This document shows, one piece after another, positions 1 to 12,682 of a stretch of DNA of 64,000 nucleotides. How positions within the stretch are numbered: the stretch's first letter is position 1; every line of letters starts with the position of its first letter. The stretch comes from Monarcha castaneiventris obscurior (lineage: Eukaryota; Chordata; Aves; Passeriformes; Monarchidae), in NCBI GenBank assembly GCA_026261815.1, contig JAMPIT010000379.1, positions 23,656,001 to 23,720,000 of the forward strand, read 5' to 3'. Under the pieces are notes generated by a model. That model ran no database searches. It was given only the letters and a program-made list of their open reading frames with translations, and was not told where the DNA came from. The position numbers and the translations under genes are program-made.

Positions 1-820
1 AGTGATGGAAGGACTGTAAGATTATCATATGATCAATTTTGCCAGATTGAGACTTAGCCCCAAACCCAAAACTTCCTCAGAACTGAGACAATCAGATCCA
101 CCAACACTTCTAAAAATCCAGTTCAAAAACCTTTCAGATCACACCTGCTACAAATCAGGACAGCTGTTTGACTCTAGACCTCATGCTGCAAATCTATCCC
201 AGAATTAAACAAAGTGTGTGGAGCCATGGGATCGGGAATACATTTAAAAGGAAGGACCGAGCTCTCAGGATGCACTGTCTGCCATTGTGTGCCAGGTTGA
301 GCTAATGCATGGAGATTGCACAGGAAGAAATGGCTTTTCTCTAACTTGCATTGCTGAAGATTACAGAAGTCCTACTTATGGACCGATAGCCCACTGAACT
401 AGAAAATTTAAGAAAAAAAATCTTGGGTTTTGGGACAAATTTTGAAAAGCTAGTGCTCTTCTCATGCAGCACAGCAACAGCTGAGCTGATTCTAACCAGA
501 CTGCTTCAGAGAATGGGGGCATTTGAGGCAGCACTGAACTTGGTGGGGGATGTTTCGACAACTTGAAAAACATCTTTAAACCAAATTTTAAAACTAAGTA
601 AAGAAGCACTAACCTGAATATTATATGAACAGATTAAAGACAGCACCAGAACATGGCTGATTCTGCTCTGCAACTTTAATTTAAATCAAATATCATTTTT
701 CATTTAAATTAATGATGAAGTCTCTTTTAACCTTAATGGATGGGAAAATTTATGTATTTTTAAATAGCTGGATATAATATACTTGGTTAACGTTTCAAAT
801 AAGCTTAGTTTCTTCTATGT

Positions 821-840
821 GATCAATATTGATCAATATT
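821..840. repeat. 10-bp tandem duplication forming a palindrome
   Basis: GATCAATATT occurs twice in a row. Positions 825-840 read AATATTGATCAATATT, which equals its own reverse complement. No role can be assigned. Confidence 0.8.
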
Positions 841-1777
841 AGGAAATGCACATTTCTCATTTGCAGTATTACCAACACAGTTGTGTAATATGACATAAGA
901 GTTTTGATTTCTTTGAAGTTCATATTGTTTCTCATACCTCATATGATTTCAAATTACATTTTATCATAAAACTGCAGGGATTTTTTTTCTTCAAAAAGAA
1001 AGATAGATGTTCAGATCTAAAATTATCACTAGTTACAGAAGCAGTTGCCCAAATTAATCAAAATTTAATGTTGACAGAGACTGACTCAGTTTAACTTTAG
1101 CTTTAAGAATAAGATCCTGGAGGAGCAAAACCCAGCAGTGGCCACTATATGTTTGTGTGTAAGGGATTTGTAATGTTAACTTCTGATTTACACAAATTTT
1201 AAAATCCAAATGTTTGCCTCTTTTATGATTAGGCATAGAAGTCTGGAGCCAAAATAAACACACTCAGTGTAAGGACATTTGAGAAAACATCCTCAGAGAT
1301 ATCTTGGTTTACGTGAGATGCTTCCTAATTCCTTCAGCAGCTTGGAGCACAGGTGCCATAAAGCCAGTCTTGTTCTTCCTCTTGTGTGGTTATTCCTGAA
1401 GGATAAGAGAAAATCATTTCCATACATAGTAAATCAGTATGCCTGCATGGATAGTACCAATTTTAAAAAATCATACTGAAGTTCAGAGACAAAATAACAT
1501 AGAGATTAATATGTAGTATTTCTCTGTGTAAAAAACTTCCTTCAATCCCTGCACTTATCCTCAGAGATTTTCATCTAGAAACTAACCTGTGTTGACCAGT
1601 CTGAGCCTTTGTGAGTCCATCCTGTGATGGTACAAATGCAGACCAAAAGCAATATTTGTTTCCTAGTAGCTTTTGCATTTTTATTTTTTTTTTGCCAGAC
1701 ATCAAAAGCATTTCTTTATTGATCTGTGTGAGTGCAATGGTTTTAACAGGAGGAAGGTACTGGCTGACATTAGCAAC

Positions 1778-1830
1778 CAGTGGGTACATTCAAATGTACC
1801 AGTGGGTACATTCAGTGGGTGCATTCAAAT
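1778..1830. repeat. Short irregular tandem repeat, three copies
   Basis: The unit CAGTGGGTACATT starts at 1,778 and 1,800, and a third copy with one change starts at 1,813. Copies one and three continue with CAAAT. The first copy also contains an inverted pair, GGTACATT and AATGTACC, separated by two bases. The irregular spacing suggests replication slippage. Confidence 0.75.
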
Positions 1831-2163
1831 TCATGCTATTACAGTGGATGTTGGGAAAAAGGAAGTCCAAGGAGTATTTTAGTAGAAAGCTCATTCCATT
1901 TTGCTTTTTGAAGCAATGACTCACTTCAGAAACTAGTGAATATGGACTATTCTGAGTAGCTTTTACCAAGAACTGTACATTGTGACCGGACTGCAGATGT
2001 CAAAAGTTCACTAGGTGTTGAGTGTAGAGGGAGTACAAGACCACTTGGCTCAATGAAGACTGCATCAGATGCTGTGTCTCTTCCAGCTGTTGTGATTATG
2101 ACACATGGACTAGGTAAATCCAAAATCGGCAATTGGCAATATCAGGGACAATTGATTGAGATT

Positions 2164-2430
2164 CAGAATCATAGAATAGCTTGGGTTGGAAGGAGTCTTA
2201 AAGATCACCTAGTTCCAACCTCCCTGCTATTAGCACAACACCTCTCACTAGACCAGGTTGCTCAGAGCCCCATCCAACCTGGCCTTGAACACTTCCAGAG
2301 TCGGGACATCCATAGTCTCTCTGGGCAACCCGTGCCAGTGTCTCACTACTCTTACTCTCAGAGTTAAGAATTTCCTCTAAATGTCTAATTTAAGTCCAGA
2401 CTCTTTTAGGTTAAAGCCATTAAAATTGCC
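2164..2430 (-). mobile_element. CR1 LINE, 3' end fragment
   Basis: Read on the minus strand, this is the 3' part of a CR1 non-LTR retrotransposon. On the plus strand it opens with the reverse complement of the CR1 tail (AATCATAGAATAGC, then a 'ttggaaggag' block). It continues through the conserved 'gaccaggttgctcagagcc' and 'ccaacctggccttgaacac' segments that encode the last reverse-transcriptase codons, and fades near 'aatttcctctaaatgtctaa'. It is 5'-truncated, as CR1 copies usually are, and carries stops and indels. There is no coding capacity. Confidence 0.9.
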
Positions 2431-3030
2431 TCTTCATGATTCCATGATTCTACCTCTAACGCAAACTAGAAAATGTCATGGCCAACTATAGGATGTGAAA
2501 GTTCTGTTTGCTTGCCTATTCCTTCTGTCAAAATTTCTTTGGGTGATTGCTGAGGTCTTAATTTTGTGTTAAGGATTTTATGGAAGAAGTTGGTACACCA
2601 GGTCAGGAAGAGAAATACCACACAGTTTTTTTGTGTGCCATTACCCTCTCTCCAAGCAGCCTTGATGAGCACTGGGTGGGATGGGAGCTGATGGGAGCCC
2701 TCTGCTACACCATTTCTGTGATTACCACTGCTCGATGACTGCTGCAACATCCTAAAGTGATTGCTACAATAAAGCAATGCTTCACATGCATGGTGATTGA
2801 TGGTGGGAAACACTTCCATGTGGCTTGGTGAGGTCCACGCTGCCTTTTGACCACCTGCACTCAGTCGCTGCCAGACCAGAGCATCACTGAAGCTGTCATG
2901 GGTTGGGTTGTTCTTCAGTCCCAGCTGTGCCCCAGCACAGAGATAATGCTGACTGTCTCACCTGACTAATGAGTAAAAAAAATTATGCTCTGTTGAGGCT
3001 TCATTGCAGTAGATTTCGATGTAATCAACC

Positions 3031-3100
3031 CTAAATTTTTGATGTTGTTTTGTTTTGTTGTGTTTGGGGGGGGGGGGATTTTTTTGGGTTTTTTTGTGGA
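3031..3100. repeat. G/T-rich low-complexity tract with a 12-G run
   Basis: TGTTTTGTTTTGTTGTG-type sequence leads into an unbroken run of 12 G (3,066-3,077), followed by T-runs split by GGG. It is a simple low-complexity tract on the plus strand. The homopolymer length is likely to vary and is prone to sequencing error. Confidence 0.8.
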
Positions 3101-5006
3101 AACCAATTGATTTGGATGTGTATTTGTTCCATCCTATACAGTCTTCTCTGAAGACACTGAGTGGGATGGATTAATTCTTCCCGTTCCTGAGTACTGTTTA
3201 GAAGGATTATTCAGGACTGTGTCTTGCCACCTTCAAACACAGCGTGCGTCTCCTGGAGATGTGCCAGAGAAGCTAAGAAGAGTGCTGCATCACAGGGATG
3301 TTTAAAACCAGAGAACTTGACAGCATGTAGATCCAGACATGGACACAGGGCCCAGACAGAGCAGCCTGGCAACTTTCCGGCAGTTCTCAGTGAGACACAT
3401 GGGTCTATCACAAATCCAAAACACATTATGCTCAGAAGAAATCTTTGATTTCATACAGTTGGTATAAAATAAAACAGTGCGCTGCTGCACAGGGTGGCTC
3501 ATACACGAACAGTGCTCCCCGAAGGGTTTGTGATGGCTGGGGATCATGCAGGTTGAGACAAGATTAATAAAACAAGAGGAAAGGTAATAAAAATTATTTT
3601 CTTGACTGATTACAATTATTCTTTGTGTGCACAAGTGCAAAGATTCATGTGGTCTCCTGTCCAGAAATGACAGCCTATTTATTCAATCGCATGCTTCAGA
3701 TTTAGAGCAATGTCCTCACAGTAAGGGGGTATCAAGCAGCTCCTGTTTGAAACGCTGCAGACAGCACCTCTGAAAATCTCCCCCATTCACAAAAATGCTA
3801 CAATGACAGCTAAGATTGCCTAAAAGTCCTTCCCCAATCACAGATGCTGTATGCAGTTTTTCAAAACTGTATCTCCAATCCAGGATTATTAAATAACCTG
3901 AACATTCCAAATCCAGACAAATATCTATCTCCTCTCTGACAAATCTCTTCAAAGAAAGTGACCAATTAAAAAGACTCTATTTTAGGCACTTTCTGTTCAA
4001 TAACTAAAAAATATAAAACTGAAATAAAATTTCTAAACAAGGTCTAAAAAAATCTATCGCTTGTTTTAATTCTTCCTAGGGCATGATGGCCTCCAGTAAT
4101 TCTGAGACTTTTTACACGTTGATTTGGGTAGCCACAGTATTTGAGAGAAGTTGAATTATGTGTGCATTTGCCTGAATAATGAAGGAGGCAGTGGCAAGAA
4201 TCCCTACAGAATCCTGGTGTAGCAGCAGAGCAAAATGAATAAGAAGAAAAGGCTGAGAAAAAAAGTGTGCTAGGTCTGCTTACAAGTTCTTGTGAATTCA
4301 GCAGGTGCAACCCAGGTCAACTTTTCAAAAACCAAACAAGGAATTCAACTTACCTTTCTCTCAATGTGGATTTCTTCAGAAATACGCCAGAAACTTTTTC
4401 TGACACATGAGTAAAATAGAAAGTTTTATGATTCCTTTAGAAACTTTACCTCTTCTAACACCCTTCACCCCCTTCCTCATTCTTCCAAATTGCATTTTGA
4501 GCCACATCAGATAGGAAAATTTTAAGCCAACTAAAGAGTGACAGCTACTGGGGGTTTTGTCTGTGTTCTTAATTGAAAATTTGTACAGTAACACTAAAAA
4601 GATAAATGCACCATAAAAGTGAAGACGTGATATATTTAGAGCAGTTGGGTAATCTCATTTAAAAATAACTGATGGCTTAGTTAAGGTTGCAGAGTTTTTA
4701 ATCTATGCCGAGTGATTCTAGTAATATCGTTTATTAACCAAGACCTATCATATGCAAACGTATGTCATTTATGTTTGGAACTGACATCATGCTAAGAAAA
4801 CCTATTTGCTTCTATTTGCTTCTTTGTGTTCTGGCTTTGTGCTTCTTTTTCTTCTAGGTCAGCACCTTTCTTCCATTGCTTGTGTCTTTCTTGTATTTCA
4901 AATATACTGAAAAACATGCTGAATGATTAAAATGATTCCTAGACTAACTTGTCTAAATGCAGATATGCAAATGGATTGTGTTTGTCACTGTTGAAAAATC
5001 TACCTT

Positions 5007-5042
5007 TAATAACTGCTGGTTAGCAGTTGCTAATAACTGCTG
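5007..5042. repeat. Overlapping direct and inverted repeats
   Basis: TAATAACTGCTG occurs at 5,007-5,018 and again at 5,031-5,042. Between them AGCAGTT (5,022-5,028) is the reverse complement of AACTGCT at 5,011-5,017, across a four-base loop. The middle element could pair with either flank. The size is small and chance is a fair explanation. Confidence 0.7.
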
Positions 5043-7140
5043 CTTTTTTTCCCCCCATTTTCATTGGAACATAAGTAATTTTACTGTCAGCATATGATAT
5101 GACTACTTGTTTTAGTAACTACAGGACAGAATTATGCCCACTGTGCTTCAATACTGGGATTTTCCCTACTTCCAACAGCTTTTGTGCTTTTCCGATTCTG
5201 ATGTATCTAAAATGCTGTTGTATCATCTTATCAACTGACCTTAGACAACTGCTTATGTTCTTTTGTCTCACTTACCCTTTTTTTATTATTCATAACTTCT
5301 AATTTACATTAACACTATGAACACCCTCCTTTTTTCTGAACAGTTATATATTGTTCTCCAATTAATTATTGGGGTTTTTACATTCCCTCTAAATCAAGTT
5401 GGTTGGTTTGAGGGGTTTTTTTTCCCCATGTGGTTCTTTCCTAAAATTGAAAGTATGTGACCAGACAATATTTTAAAAGCAGTTTGCAATTTGCATTTGC
5501 AATTTTTTGTTTAAATTCCTTTATTCCATCTGATCTGATTCAGCTGCTTTTGAGATGCCAGTAACTGGGAAGCAAGTTTTGCCATACAGAGCCTTTCTCC
5601 TCCTCATTTGTCCATTTTGCCTAAATAGGTTAGAACCAATTTTTTAACATCTCCATTATACAGATTTTCCTATAGCAATACCACTGAAGTGGATTTTCCT
5701 CTTCTAAATGAGAAGTTATGCATTAAAACAAGAGCAGACATTCTCATTCCTTTCAGTTAGCCATGGTAGCCCAAAGGTTTGGTTCTGCCATTTACAGCTG
5801 CCTGTTCACTGCCAAAGCCTGTGGCTGAATCAAAGCTCCCTGGAAGCACAGCCACAGCAAGCAACTGTGATTACCCCCAGATCTGCCCAGGTGGAAATTC
5901 ACCATCATCATATTGTTTCCCTCCCCATTTGGTATGTGGAAGCACAGGACAATTTCTTAAACCTGGATGCCAGCTCAACTTAGTTAATTCAAATTTCAGC
6001 AGCAGGAGCAAAGCTGACCCTAAATTAAATCTTGTGAATCAATAGAAATATTCAAATATACTTCTTCCAATGTTAGAATTTCAGTTCTTATTCCTGCAAG
6101 CATAGAACCACCTTCAACAGCCAGCTGTTAGCCACTGGTAGGTTTAAATTATCTTCATGAGGGTCTGCATACCTACTGAAAGTGCTTAAGGACTTGAAAA
6201 TCAAAAGCAGTTGAAAATGATAACCACGATAACATGTGAGTGCTCCAAAGTATTTAGAAAGAACTGGTTCTATCTTTTTCTTTCTTGTGGGCTGTATAAA
6301 ACAAATAACTTGATTAGCTCTTGCTTGACTGTGTGAAGGGTATAGTTATTATTGGAAAAGAACTGCTTTTGAAGAAAGGAATTTTAACTTCAATTTTGAA
6401 AGGTCATTTTAAATGGTCATAATAGTTGTCCTGAATTTACCTGAGACTTGTGTTTGGGACCTATTCCACTTCAGCTGTGGTAGGTGTTTTAAAAGACACA
6501 AGCACAAGAGAGTTTGGGTATTGATTGCTGAACAATGAGAATTTGTCATTGAAATGACAAAAATATCTGCTGTTCCCCACTAGGGCAATTTATCTGAGCT
6601 GACAATCATCTCCACATAGGATCTCCCATCCCAACTCCAGGGTCTACTCCACTGCATCCTCCACCTCCCACTTGCACTTGACCCAGGCAAACAGTTCTTT
6701 CACTCTTCTGTATTTGGTCAGTAGCTCTTTTTTTCTTAGCCACTGAAATTTCTAACAAGCTGTGTATCACTTTCCAGAGGAAGTTTGCAGTTTCCATTTA
6801 TTGTCCTCTACCTCACAAAGGAATAATATAGTATTGCTCTTCCTAAATTGGAAATGGCATTTCTTTTGTTTAGCCTAATGTCCCCTCTGTATTTTGGAGC
6901 TCTCATGAGCAGAGTATTTTTCTATTTTTGTGGGTTCTAAACAATTTTTTATTATTAAAATTTTCTAAAAATTTACTTCTGCTTTTAAAAGGGAACTGGG
7001 TGAGTGACATTTTGTCATGCAACTGTGCATGGATCATCAATGTTTAATTAAAACCTGTCATTGAGAGGTGATGTCCTTCCTTAGGAATGAACTTACTTTA
7101 GCAGTGAAATTCTAGAGGGGCAGTTCTCTTGCTGTCACAG

Positions 7141-7219
7141 ATCGACTTAAAAGACCAGAGAGACTCGCAGGAAGACAACGAACAGTTCTGTGCATATTTA
7201 TGGACTTGTTGTGCATGTG
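7141..7219 (+). other. Possible internal exon (weak candidate)
   Basis: A pyrimidine-rich acceptor (TTCTCTTGCTGTCACAG, ending at 7,140) precedes 79 bp that are open in two frames. A near-ideal donor follows (G|GTAAGTAC from 7,220). In frame one the peptide begins IDLKDQRDSQEDNEQF and continues with a cysteine-rich end (CC at residues 23-24 and again C). The other open frame begins RLKRPERLAGRQRTV. Three CpG dinucleotides fall in 79 bp, more than in the flanks. I recognise no protein family. A 79-bp open stretch between good splice sites is expected by chance in a window this size, so this is a lead only. Confidence 0.15.
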
Positions 7220-9128
7220 GTAAGTACTCTCCTGACAGCTAGTGTTAAATCCAATCAATCATCACTTAAATACATCACTGTGTATATTCACCTCACTCCT
7301 TCATTAGCATTCATTAGCAATTAATCAACACAGCAGTAGTCTCTGGAAAGATCAACAATCCATAAGGTACATTTACATTAAAGATGAGCAAGTGAACATT
7401 TGTTCCACTTCAGCTAAGTCTTGTGTATTGTCATTTCTTCAAGGAGTGAAAGACATTGATCAAGCAAATGACTGATTGATTGATAGATAGAACATGCCAT
7501 CTATTGCCTCTGAAGATCATTTTTCTTCAAACCAGAGGACAGTAGTTTTGCTCAGAAAAAAACTTTCAGTCTGCAGCTTCACAGGGTGTTTCACCATACT
7601 GGTGGAAAACAACTTCTTTCCTTAAATCCACCAGCTTTGGAGACAAACTCTGTTGCTGAATGTCTTTCAGTTTCTAAAATATGACCACATTCTAGGGTAT
7701 AGGGGTCCAGACACATCCTTTTAGCATCTGACATGGAATTACGTTTGTTTTGCTGATTTATTTCTTTGGCCAAAACAATTAATTAGCAGCATTTCCAAGG
7801 CAAAGTGGAAGAAAAAATTATATTCAGGCATATAGAAAATACTGTCTTACTTTTTTGTTCTATTACATTAAGAAATAATAAATCTTAATACTTTTGGAGA
7901 CCTTTACAACCCTGCGGAAAATTAACTAAACTAAGATTAATTGAAGTAGTTGTTCAGCTCCACTTATTACATAAATATATACTGATAATGATATCTTTAG
8001 TGTTTATCTTAAGTACTCTTCAGACTTTATAGCAGTGAAATTATATAATCAGGTTTTAATTTGATTGTTTTCTTTTGTGATAGAAAATATGTATTTAAAA
8101 ATAAAGATTTTTCTAACCTTAGTTGCCAAAATTAATTTAAAGGAGGATTTATCACCTTATATTCAATGAAATGGAAACGTTTGCGTTACTAAAAGTATTA
8201 AGTTGTTGTGACACTAAGTAAACGTATTTCTTTGGTAATTCCTTTGCTTTCATGGAGATGCATTAAGCTACTATCATTGTGTTGTTAACGTGATAAAATA
8301 TCCAGTGTCTAATAAACATTCAGTACTTTGTGAATATTGAAAGCTTCCCTTTTAATGTGCCAGTTATGGATTTGGATTGCTAGTTTATCTGCTTCAATGT
8401 ACCTCATTACTTGTTTCATGATTTCTCTTTAATTACCTTCACATACAAATGCTATCTCTTTCTTATCTATGACTTGATATACCTTTGGACAGGTATAACT
8501 GGGCATGTGACCTCTCTGTGTCATACCTCAGAATTACTGAGCCATTTCACAGGACATCTCACCTCTAATTCTCTCTGTGGCCACTCTGTTCCCTCTACAC
8601 ATTTTTTTTTTGTTTGTTCATTTGTTTTAACAAAATTTTAACATCTTTGTTCTATGAAATATCTTTTCTTTCTTGTACCAATGCTTCAATGAGAAAGTTT
8701 GTTAAGGTTAGGATAACTCCGAAGTGAAGTACTGTGAATGTGCTTAAATAGCAATTTATGTCTTCCAGGTGAAGTGTGATGGTGGGAAGAGGAGTTGTTT
8801 TCCATATTGCAGAAATAGAGAAAGCTGCATGGTCATTCCATTTAATGAAGGACTTTGACATTCTCTTCCACTGTGATAGGAGATGAACCCTTCCTTGTTT
8901 GAAAGTCTTCACCTCCTTGGTGGGACTGTTTAGACCTGTAGAACCTGAAAGCTCACATCAGGGAAAAATCATGTGTTATGGGAAATCTGGTAGGTCATAT
9001 ATAGTATCTGGATACCTGCATATCCCTGCCAGAAGTAAAGGCTTCTCTGCAAAAACACATTGATATGGTCAAAATTCTTCATCATTCAAACACAATTATT
9101 CCAGGGAATTTTAACTTAGACTACTCAC

Positions 9129-9209
9129 CTCCATCCTTCCTCTCTGCTTGATTAGCTTCTCAGAGATGGCTTGGCAGGATTCACAGAGGTCAGGCACCAG
9201 CAGCCTTGG
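9129..9209 (-). other. Possible internal exon (weak candidate)
   Basis: On the minus strand a strong acceptor (TTTGTTTACTATCTCTCTAG) is followed by 81 bp, exactly 27 codons, open in phase 0. A consensus donor (GAG|GTGAGTAG) closes it. The peptide reads PRLLVPDLCESCQAISEK, then LIKQRGRME. GC content of the segment is about 53%, clearly above its flanks, which suits an exon. I do not recognise the protein, and no partner exon in compatible phase was found within the window. Chance remains quite possible. Confidence 0.2.
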
Positions 9210-12200
9210 CTAGAGAGATAGTAAACAAAACAATAGTGTGGATTCCATTATGAGTTTATCTGCCCACTCCTATGCTACCATCCTTATCAAAAAGCTCTGA
9301 CCTAGCACAAAGATAAGCTTTGCTCCTCTCTTTCCCCGAGCAGCCTGTCTTCTGTGCAGGAAAGGCAGCATTTTACCTTTACATTCACAAAATGGTTCTT
9401 TAAATTTCATTTTCTTTGGTAAGACTTTGATTCAAAGTTTTCTCCCATTTAAGAGCAATCCCCCAAATGCACCTTATTTTACACAGAGGCACTGAAATTT
9501 GTTAAATGTAATCTTTATTTTGCAGAGGGAAACCCAACAGTGATTTTTACTTTTTAAACCCCTTTTCTATTTCTAGGAAACTTCAATGAACTGTTTTATG
9601 GTATGATGATAGTGCAATAGGAAGAACTTGTATTCAAGATGATTAGACAACCACTAACATAAGGCACTACTGAATTTCTCAACCCTACGGGCAACAGAAA
9701 TGGCAGAGCAGATTTTAGGGAAATTTTACACATTAGTACATAAACAGTCTGTCAAGAAATCGCACCCTTCAGATGTCTGCCTCTGACAGTCTTCAAGACA
9801 TTAAAAAAATCATAAATGTGATTTGCAATAGAGACATTTACTAGCCTTAATATACAGAGACTGTCATCACTAGGCAAATCCAGGAATGTCAAGTGAAGAG
9901 TATTAGAGTCTGAAATACCCATGCAGCAGAATGGCAAGTGTGGATGTATGTAACCCAGGAAGTCATGAACTTCTCTTCTCAATGACCTGTTTGATCTTTA
10001 GCCCACAATCCCTTCTAGTATGGCCCTACATGCTTTGACAATGTGTAGACATAACTGTAAAAAGGAAAAGCAGGGGTCTATGAGAAGGGTCAGTAAAACA
10101 AGAAAACTGGAGCTTTGTGGAATTTAACATGAAATATTAAAAGGGAGGAAGCATTGGTGTGGAGAAGAAACTGAATTGAAAGAAGAAGTGAGAGAAGGAG
10201 AGAAGCAAGACCAAAATAAAAGATCTGAAGATGAACAAAGAGTCTGAACCACACTTGGAAAGAAAAGAGAGTTTATCTTCACTGCATTCTTTGACTGATA
10301 CGTGATTCCACAGCTTGTTTTATTTGGGTTGGTATGTCCAGGCAGTAGCTATCAAAAAGTGTGCAGAGGTTTGGTGAACTGACAGTCTCAGTCCAAATGT
10401 CTGCAGACAGACATTTAAATTACAAGAGTTCCAGGGTAAAACAAGGAACACCCTGGAGATGGAGCCTAAATCACACTCCCAGATGTAGGGATGCTCTGTC
10501 TTTTGGCTGTGCAGCTGCACTGGCTGCCTTGGAATCAGCATATCTGGGGCTGGCTCTGAGGTCTCAGGAGCCAGTGTTATCAAACTGGTACCTTTCAGGT
10601 CATTACAGTCAATAATTCCTTTTCAAGTATCAAAAAGAAAAGAAAACAAAGTGAGATGATTAAAAAGCCAATTAGCAGATCAAAGTATGAGAAGCTAAGT
10701 CCTGGAGGGGAAAAAGAATGCATGTATGGTAATTTAGGCAGTAAGGAAGATAATTAGAACAGGGTAGTGATAATGGGATAAACTGGGGATCAAAAACCAT
10801 AGAGTTGATTGATTAAAAAAAAAAAAAAGAGAAGAAAATTAAGGGAAGTTTTAATGACTCTTTGAATAAAACTATTAACCATATAAATATTAGAATGAAA
10901 GCTTGTCTAGAAATCACCCTGACCTTGTAAGTGGGACAGTCACCCACAATTCTCAAAAAAGTATAGTTTTAATTCTTCTCCCTGAGAAGTATTTCAATGT
11001 CTCTGATGCAAATATCTTCTGGGATAGTGAGCTGAATATGGAAGACAAAAGTGGAGCAGCTAATAGAGATTAGAGACATAAAGGTAGACTTCCCCATCTC
11101 ATCCTTCCTCCTTATCTTTTTCATAACTTTAATTCCCTTTTTCAGAAAGGTAAAGACTTCAGAGTTTAAGTGTTGAAGTCCCAATTCACTTTCTAAACTT
11201 TGTTTCACTTGACTTCCTTCCAAATTCTTTTTTTGTCTACGGTTCTCACAGCTCTAGCTTTTTGGTGAGGTTTGTTCTTGGCCAAACTTTCTGTCAGCCT
11301 TTTCTCCCCATGTTATGAGCACACATCCCCTCTCCTCAGCCCTGTGCCTGCGTGAACTCCTGATCTTATTCCTGCTGTTGTCCATTTGATCAAAACATGC
11401 TACTCAGGGACTTACTGCAGATGGGGCAAAGAACGAGGGGAAACAGAAAACCTTCTTTTTTTGTGGGGTTTCCAAAGACCACCCTTGAGCTTTGGCTCCG
11501 AATGCCTCACAGCATTGTGAGTCCACAGATTCCTGTGTTCTCTGTCACAAAGTCCTGTGAGTCTTTAAACAGAAGGGCCCCTAACAGTTTGCACCCCATG
11601 GCTTTGTCAAAGCAACAACATGCTTACATAAATACTGTTTGGCTCTAACCCTTTCCATGTGGCTTATACCACAGGAAGTTCACTTTCTTCTAAAGAGCCT
11701 GAACATGAGTGGGGGTAAGGATGAGTTTCAGTCTGTGAAGTATGAGTTAGACATTTAGAGACAGCTGGGACTCAAGAGAGAATGAAGGGTTTGCAACTTA
11801 ACAAGTAAGAACAGGAAGGAACAGAGCAGTGAAGAAAAAGAAATAAATCAGAGGCACGAGTAGAAAAATAAACATCTCCTTTATATTACCTAAGGAGCTT
11901 CTGAAGTAATTTCAGCAAAGGAATATTATTACAGTCACAGGACAAAGAACATGGTCATTAATGCCAGCACTGCATCTTGTCGACAATACAGAAAAAGAAA
12001 GGATCCTCTCTGAAAAGCAACGGGTAAAGATCAAAAAACATTCAACAGCAGATTCCCCTGAGTGAATAATGTCAAACAGTACATCTCTTGAATGTTCACC
12101 TGCTGCTTTGGCGATAAACAGAGATAAAAGATGAAGATGCTGTACCTCTGTGACCTGAAGAAGCTCTGGGTAGCAACTCCCTATTTCCTTGCAAGTAGAG

Positions 12201-12485
12201 AGCATGAAGGAAAGGAACTACAAAGTAATACTTGCTATTTTATTCAGAGTATCTAGTTCTCTGATTACTAACTCACTTCAGGGAATGGAAAGATGCAGTT
12301 GGAACAGAAGGTGATAAATGCCTAGCTTCAGGTCAAATTCTTCCTACCTTCTCAAGCCACAGTAGCTGTACTTGAGAAGATTGTGTCACTGACACATATC
12401 TTTCTTTTCTCTCTGGAAGCAATTCTCTTGTCAGCTTTTCTCCTTGTGGAGAGGAGAAGAGACATATTTCTATTAGGAGGGAAGG

Positions 12486-12682
12486 AGAAAAGAAAAGAAA
12501 AGAAAAGAAAAGAAAAGAAAAGAAAAGAAAAGAAAAGAAAAGAAAAGAAAAGAAAAGAAAAGAAAAGAAAAGAAAAGAAAAGAAAAGAAAAGAAAAGAAA
12601 AGAAAAGAAAAGAAAAGAAAAGAAAAGAAAAGAAAAGAAAAGAAAAGAAAAGAAAAGAAAAGAAAAGAAAAGAAAAGAAAAG
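12486..12682. repeat. (AAAAG)n pentanucleotide microsatellite, about 39 copies
   Basis: An essentially perfect AGAAA pentamer array of about 197 bp, ending in AGAGAACAAA. Neither strand of the unit forms a stop codon, so the array is open in several frames and produces long artificial peptides (KRKEKKRKEK on plus, FFSFLFFSFL on minus). The purine/pyrimidine strand asymmetry could allow triplex (H-DNA) formation. The length makes polymorphism and assembly error likely. Confidence 0.97.

Larger units (their letters stand above)
1..2163. other. Unique AT-rich non-coding sequence
   Basis: No gene, LINE or LTR is recognised. The open frames are short and unlike any family I know. Local structure is limited to a 10-bp direct duplication that forms a 16-bp palindrome (821-840) and a three-copy repeat near 1,778-1,830. 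Both are listed separately. Confidence 0.6.
2431..12485. other. Long unique AT-rich non-coding stretch
   Basis: About 10 kb without recognised genes or interspersed repeats. It contains a G-run, small direct and inverted repeats, and two short open segments with good splice signals (7,141-7,219 plus and 9,129-9,209 minus), listed separately. A weaker 46-bp minus-strand candidate lies at 4,354-4,399. Confidence 0.55.

Noticed and set aside
4354..4399. 46-bp minus-strand exon (KSFWRISEEIHIERK) with a GTAAGT donor
   Set aside because: Very short, a moderate acceptor, and a phase incompatible with the nearest upstream candidate at 9,129-9,209; within chance expectation.
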